DNA of 9,569 nt, taken from NCBI GenBank assembly GCA_946479225.1, contig CAMLFI010000071.1:1-9569 (forward strand). The letters are read 5' to 3'. Source of the DNA: an uncultured Mucilaginibacter sp. (GTDB taxonomy: Bacteria > Bacteroidota > Bacteroidia > Sphingobacteriales > Sphingobacteriaceae). The translations under genes were made by a program, and so were the position numbers. Positions 7,012 to 9,569 of this stretch are shown here, piece after piece; within the stretch, counting starts at the first letter, position 1; every line of letters starts with the position of its first letter. Under the pieces are notes generated by a model. The model had not been told where the DNA came from, ran no database searches, and saw only the letters and a list, made by a program, of their open reading frames with translations.

Positions 7012-7032
7012 GCACTCGTCGCAGACGAGCGC
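7012..7032 (-). other. Hairpin between the lipoprotein gene and fabI
   Basis: Arms 7012-7020 and 7024-7032 (GCACTCGTC / GACGAGCGC) pair over nine positions with one mismatch or G-U pair around a three-base loop. On the minus strand it lies about 22 bases after the lipoprotein stop, so it could act as a weak terminator or an RNA 3'-end stabiliser. No U run follows, so I do not call an intrinsic terminator. GAGCGCAA occurs at 7027-7034 and again at 7042-7049. Confidence 0.4.
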
Positions 7033-7054
7033 AAGATAAATGAGCGCAACTTGA

Positions 7055-7585
7055 TTACTTATCTCTATTTGGATCAAAAGAATCTTTGAAATAAATCTCA
7101 TCTATCTTCACCTTTTTCCCGTCCTTGATAGTTCGTATCGCGCCTATTTGTAAATTGTTATCCAGCCAATTTCCATTAACCTTCTCCTCATGCCTTATGC
7201 CGGACATATTCCAGTCAGTAACGAGTTTTATTTGATAGTCCGAAAACCTCGACCGATTTAAGAATGAAAGATTTTCTTTGAAATAACTGTAATTAATGCT
7301 CTTCCTCTTATTCCAAATTGTTCCATAGAAAGTGGCTGTCTCTAAGTCGTAGCCTTCTAAGAAGTATAGGGTATCAATTTCACCTTTTAACAGAGAGGTT
7401 GTGTCTAAAGCATAAGCCTTCATTCTCGCTTTATTCTTGTGACTGCTTAAATGGAAGATAGAGTTGTCATTAACCCCACCATTCTTTTTATATATTTTGG
7501 AAGATATCGTAGGGAACGTAGCTTTAGGTGAGCAACCGATCAATCCAATAATCAGTAAAAGAATTATTCCTTTGAGTATGCTCAT
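7055..7585 (-). CDS. Small lipoprotein of unknown function downstream of recN
   Basis: The 176-residue product has a hydrophobic N-terminus and a good lipobox LIGC ending at Cys18, so it should be a lipid-anchored envelope protein. The mature part begins SPKA with no acidic surface-export signal directly after the cysteine. It is rich in Lys, Asn, Ser and aromatic residues, with likely beta strands (TLYFLEGYD, ATFYGTIWNK, YQIKLVTDW, KVKIDEIYF). I do not recognise the family. The gene starts 36 bases after recN on the same strand, and no promoter is seen in that gap, so it is probably read from the recN transcript. Sampled lines of the gene are about 35-40% GC, against about 47% in a sampled line of recN, hinting at a different origin. 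fabI follows after 147 bases. Confidence 0.78.
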   Translation of the reverse strand: MSILKGIILLLIIGLIGCSPKATFPTISSKIYKKNGGVNDNSIFHLSSHKNKARMKAYALDTTSLLKGEIDTLYFLEGYDLETATFYGTIWNKRKSINYSYFKENLSFLNRSRFSDYQIKLVTDWNMSGIRHEEKVNGNWLDNNLQIGAIRTIKDGKKVKIDEIYFKDSFDPNRDK

Positions 7586-7621
7586 CGTCTGAAGTTTTGA
7601 TGTTGATATTGCAAAACCGCT

Positions 7622-9274
7622 TTAGGGGGCTAAAAGTTCCCTGGCATTTTGCAGCGCGCTCTCCCCCGGTTTGTCGCCACTCAACATTTTGGCTATCTCT
7701 GTCACACGTTCATTGTTGTTTAACTGCTTAATACGCGTGTAGGTAGTTGCGGCCGTATCGTCTTTATATACATAATAATGCGCCTTGCCTTTGCTGGCTA
7801 TTTGCGGCAGGTGGGTGATGGTAATTACCTGCAAGTTTTCGGCCAGCTGCTGCATTATCAAACCCACACGGTTAGCTACTTCGCCGGATACACCTGTGTC
7901 TATCTCGTCAAAAATGATGGTAGGCAAGGCCGTGTTTTTAGCGATGAGGGATTTAATCCCCAGCATCAGCCGCGAAAGCTCGCCGCCCGATGCCACTTTG
8001 CTCATTTCGGCCAATGCATGACCTTTGTTTGCTGAGAACAGGAAGCGTATGGCGTTGGCGCCATCTTTTTCCAGTTCGGTATCAGTTAAATTTATACTTA
8101 ACGCCGCATTGCCCATGCCCATTTCGGCCAGGCTGTGCACCACTTGTTTCTCAATTTCGGGGATGGCCTTTGCACGCCCCGCAGATAATTTACCTGCCAG
8201 TTGCTCCAGTTCTTTTCTTTCTGCGGCTAACTGCTGTTGTAATTTTTCAATGGCTTCGTCGCCAAAAACCGCTTGTTGTATTTTGCCTGATAGGTCTTCC
8301 TGTAAAGTTAACAGCTCGGCATTGCCGCTTACGCGATGCTTTTTTTGCAGGTTGTAGATGATGGTAAGGCGAGTATTTATATCAGCAGCGCGGGCTTCGT
8401 CCGTATAGGTGTGTTGCTCAATGTTGTCAATTTCGGCAGCAATGTCTTTCAATTCAATTACTACGCTGTTTAATCTTTCGCGCAGTTCCTCAATCTCCGG
8501 ATTAAATTTGGCAGGTGTCCCTAATTGCGTACCCGCCTCGCGTAGTTGCAACAACGCAGCGGCTTCACTTTCATGCAGCAGGTAATTGGCAGCTAACAAA
8601 TTGCGCTTAATTTCTTCGGCATTGTTAAGCGTGTAAAGCTCTTTTTCCAGTTTTTCCTGCTCGTCGGCAGCTAACGCAGCTTTTTCCAGTTCATCAAACT
8701 GAAATTGGTAATAATCCAGGTCAGCTTTAGCTTTTTCGCTTTCTTCTATAAGCTGCTTTAAACGGGTACCACCTTTTTTATATTGGCTGAATTTTGTGCG
8801 ATAGTCATCCAGCAAAGCCGGATGTTTTGCAACCGCATCAACCACCATTAATTGAAACAAGGGATTATTGATCTCTAATGTGGCGTGTTGCGAGTGAATA
8901 TCTATCAGGTTCTCTCCTAAAGTCTTTAAAACGGTAAGATTTACGGGAGTATCATTCACAAAAGAACGCGATTTACCATCTGCCGATATTTCGCGGCGCA
9001 GAACAGTTTCTGCTTCGTAATCCAGGTCGTTCTCCTCAAAAAAGCTTTTTAAGTGGAACTCGTCAATTTTAAACAAGCCCTCTATAATGCATTTTTTTTG
9101 CTGATTGAAAAAGTAACGGCTCTCCGCCCGTTGACCCAGTATTAGTGACAATGCTCCCAGCACGATGGACTTACCTGCGCCCGTCTCGCCGGTAAGGATG
9201 TTCAGACCCTTGTCGAAGACGATTTCCAGGTCATCAATTAAAGCGTAGTTATTAATACTTAGCTTTTGCAGCAT
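7622..9274 (-). CDS. recN: DNA repair protein RecN
   Basis: This 550-residue SMC-like ATPase has the usual RecN length. RecN is recruited to double-strand breaks and helps hold DNA ends together for RecA-dependent recombination. The N-terminal head starts LQKLSINNYALID and has Walker A GETGAGKS at 29-36 and the conserved IHSQH at 126-130. Two long coiled-coil arms follow (about 155-245 and 255-370), rich in Glu, Leu, Lys and Ala, and shorter than in true SMC proteins. The C-terminal head has the ABC signature SGGELSR 429-435, Walker B TIIFDE 452-457, the D-loop region DTGVSGE and the switch His488 (THLPQIA). All ATPase motifs are intact. An AAAGGA (9287-9282) lies seven bases before the ATG. 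A weak promoter may lie upstream (TACTTTAG at 9305-9298). A run of eight A in the coding strand (9099-9092) encodes part of QQKKC. The gene probably shares a transcript with the lipoprotein gene downstream. Confidence 0.97.
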   Translation of the reverse strand: MLQKLSINNYALIDDLEIVFDKGLNILTGETGAGKSIVLGALSLILGQRAESRYFFNQQKKCIIEGLFKIDEFHLKSFFEENDLDYEAETVLRREISADGKSRSFVNDTPVNLTVLKTLGENLIDIHSQHATLEINNPLFQLMVVDAVAKHPALLDDYRTKFSQYKKGGTRLKQLIEESEKAKADLDYYQFQFDELEKAALAADEQEKLEKELYTLNNAEEIKRNLLAANYLLHESEAAALLQLREAGTQLGTPAKFNPEIEELRERLNSVVIELKDIAAEIDNIEQHTYTDEARAADINTRLTIIYNLQKKHRVSGNAELLTLQEDLSGKIQQAVFGDEAIEKLQQQLAAERKELEQLAGKLSAGRAKAIPEIEKQVVHSLAEMGMGNAALSINLTDTELEKDGANAIRFLFSANKGHALAEMSKVASGGELSRLMLGIKSLIAKNTALPTIIFDEIDTGVSGEVANRVGLIMQQLAENLQVITITHLPQIASKGKAHYYVYKDDTAATTYTRIKQLNNNERVTEIAKMLSGDKPGESALQNARELLAP

Positions 9275-9569
9275 ACGGGCATCCTTTATTTAGGTTACTA
9301 AAGTACAAAAAACGCGGGTTTTTGTTCAGAAAATACAGCCAACTATTAATGTTCACATTTACTCGGAAAAGTAAAATATACATTGTACTTAAAGGCTATT
9401 TGTTGGAAGCAGCAAGTGTTCCAAATTGAAAAATTGGCTGTTCCAAAGTGTTCCAATTTTAAGCGAAAATTGAAAAACGCCACAATATGCTTGTTATCAG
9501 TTGCTTGTAGGTGTTTTACAGCTAATCTTACTGACTTATAAGTAGTTTCAAAGTGTTCCAAACTGTTTC
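9275..9569. other. Region upstream of recN without a convincing gene
   Basis: The first part (9275-9345) should hold the recN promoter. The best candidate is TACTTTAG on the minus strand (9305-9298), with a poor -33 match TCTG (9330-9327) 21 bases upstream. The rest is AT-rich and repetitive. A minus-strand frame is open from the window edge to a stop at 9346, reading LEHF more than once, but this follows from the DNA repeats. Its only internal start is TTG. It has no recognisable domain, so it is not called as a gene. Confidence 0.5.
9403..9569. repeat. Cluster of GTTCCAA repeats at the window edge
   Basis: TGTTCCAA occurs four times on the plus strand: 9417-9424, 9439-9446, 9449-9456 and 9554-9561. 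Three of these lie in the identical 11-mer AAGTGTTCCAA (9414-9424, 9446-9456, 9551-9561). An inverted TTGGAA lies at 9403-9408, facing the first copy. ATTGAAAAA follows two of the copies (9425-9433 and 9469-9477), so part of a larger unit seems duplicated. CAATTTT-AAGCG-AAAATTG (9454-9472) can form a short hairpin. The pattern may continue beyond the window. It could be a recombinase or regulator binding array, or part of a dispersed non-coding repeat. No recombinase gene is visible. Confidence 0.6.

Noticed and set aside
7778..8361. Plus-strand open frames opposite recN, up to 123 codons
   Set aside because: Their translations are Cys/Pro/Arg-rich with no motifs, while recN on the other strand has every ATPase motif intact.
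9092..9099. Run of eight A in the recN coding strand as a phase-variation site
   Set aside because: It simply encodes parts of a Gln-Lys-Lys stretch in AT-leaning codons, and recN is intact; the tract is short and there is no other sign of switching.
9403..9569. CRISPR array
   Set aside because: The repeats are only 8-11 bases with irregular spacing and no spacer pattern, and no cas genes are present.

Overview
The window looks like chromosomal DNA from a member of the Bacteroidota, most probably Sphingobacteriaceae (Mucilaginibacter/Pedobacter-like). The supporting signs are a FabI of the type common in this phylum, a ClpC-type Clp ATPase, signal peptides ending in FAQ, small Bacteroidota-style lipoproteins, TonB-plug-like sequence, moderate GC, mostly no Shine-Dalgarno sequences, and promoter elements of the TTTG / TAnnTTTG type. 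The assignment rests on recognising sequences and is not a database result.

Left part (1-1971, + strand): two histidine kinases lie in tandem, 33 bases apart. The first is cut by the window edge and shows a classical DHp/HATPase core. The second is a soluble PAS kinase with an unusual H-box (HDIGN) and a long helical insert. No response regulator is visible. Facing them across only 16 bases is a small secreted protein (1988-2515, - strand). It contains two degenerate copies of the strand-helix-strand motif of TonB-receptor plug domains and has its own good Bacteroidota promoter, which also fixes its start.

Middle (2516-6014): a 340-400 base non-coding stretch leads into clpC (2913-5450), a complete Clp ATPase with a ClpP-docking loop, followed by a strong intrinsic terminator. 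A 133-residue lipoprotein of unknown function follows on the same strand. It ends at a bidirectional terminator shared with fabI.

Right part (6095-9274, - strand): recN, an AT-richer small lipoprotein gene and fabI are read leftward. recN and the lipoprotein are probably co-transcribed. fabI has a perfect -7 box of its own just upstream. Beyond recN, the last ~300 bases hold no convincing gene but contain four copies of TGTTCCAA, three of them as the 11-mer AAGTGTTCCAA, with inverted TTGGAA and a repeated ATTGAAAAA. This may be a dispersed repeat or the edge of an accessory insertion.

The core genes are housekeeping: protein quality control (ClpC), fatty-acid synthesis (FabI) and double-strand-break repair (RecN). 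I see no defence system, CRISPR array, transposase or complete mobile element, and nothing I would call a clearly new system. The least ordinary items are the plug-repeat protein, the HDIGN kinase beside a second kinase, and the repeat cluster at the right edge.
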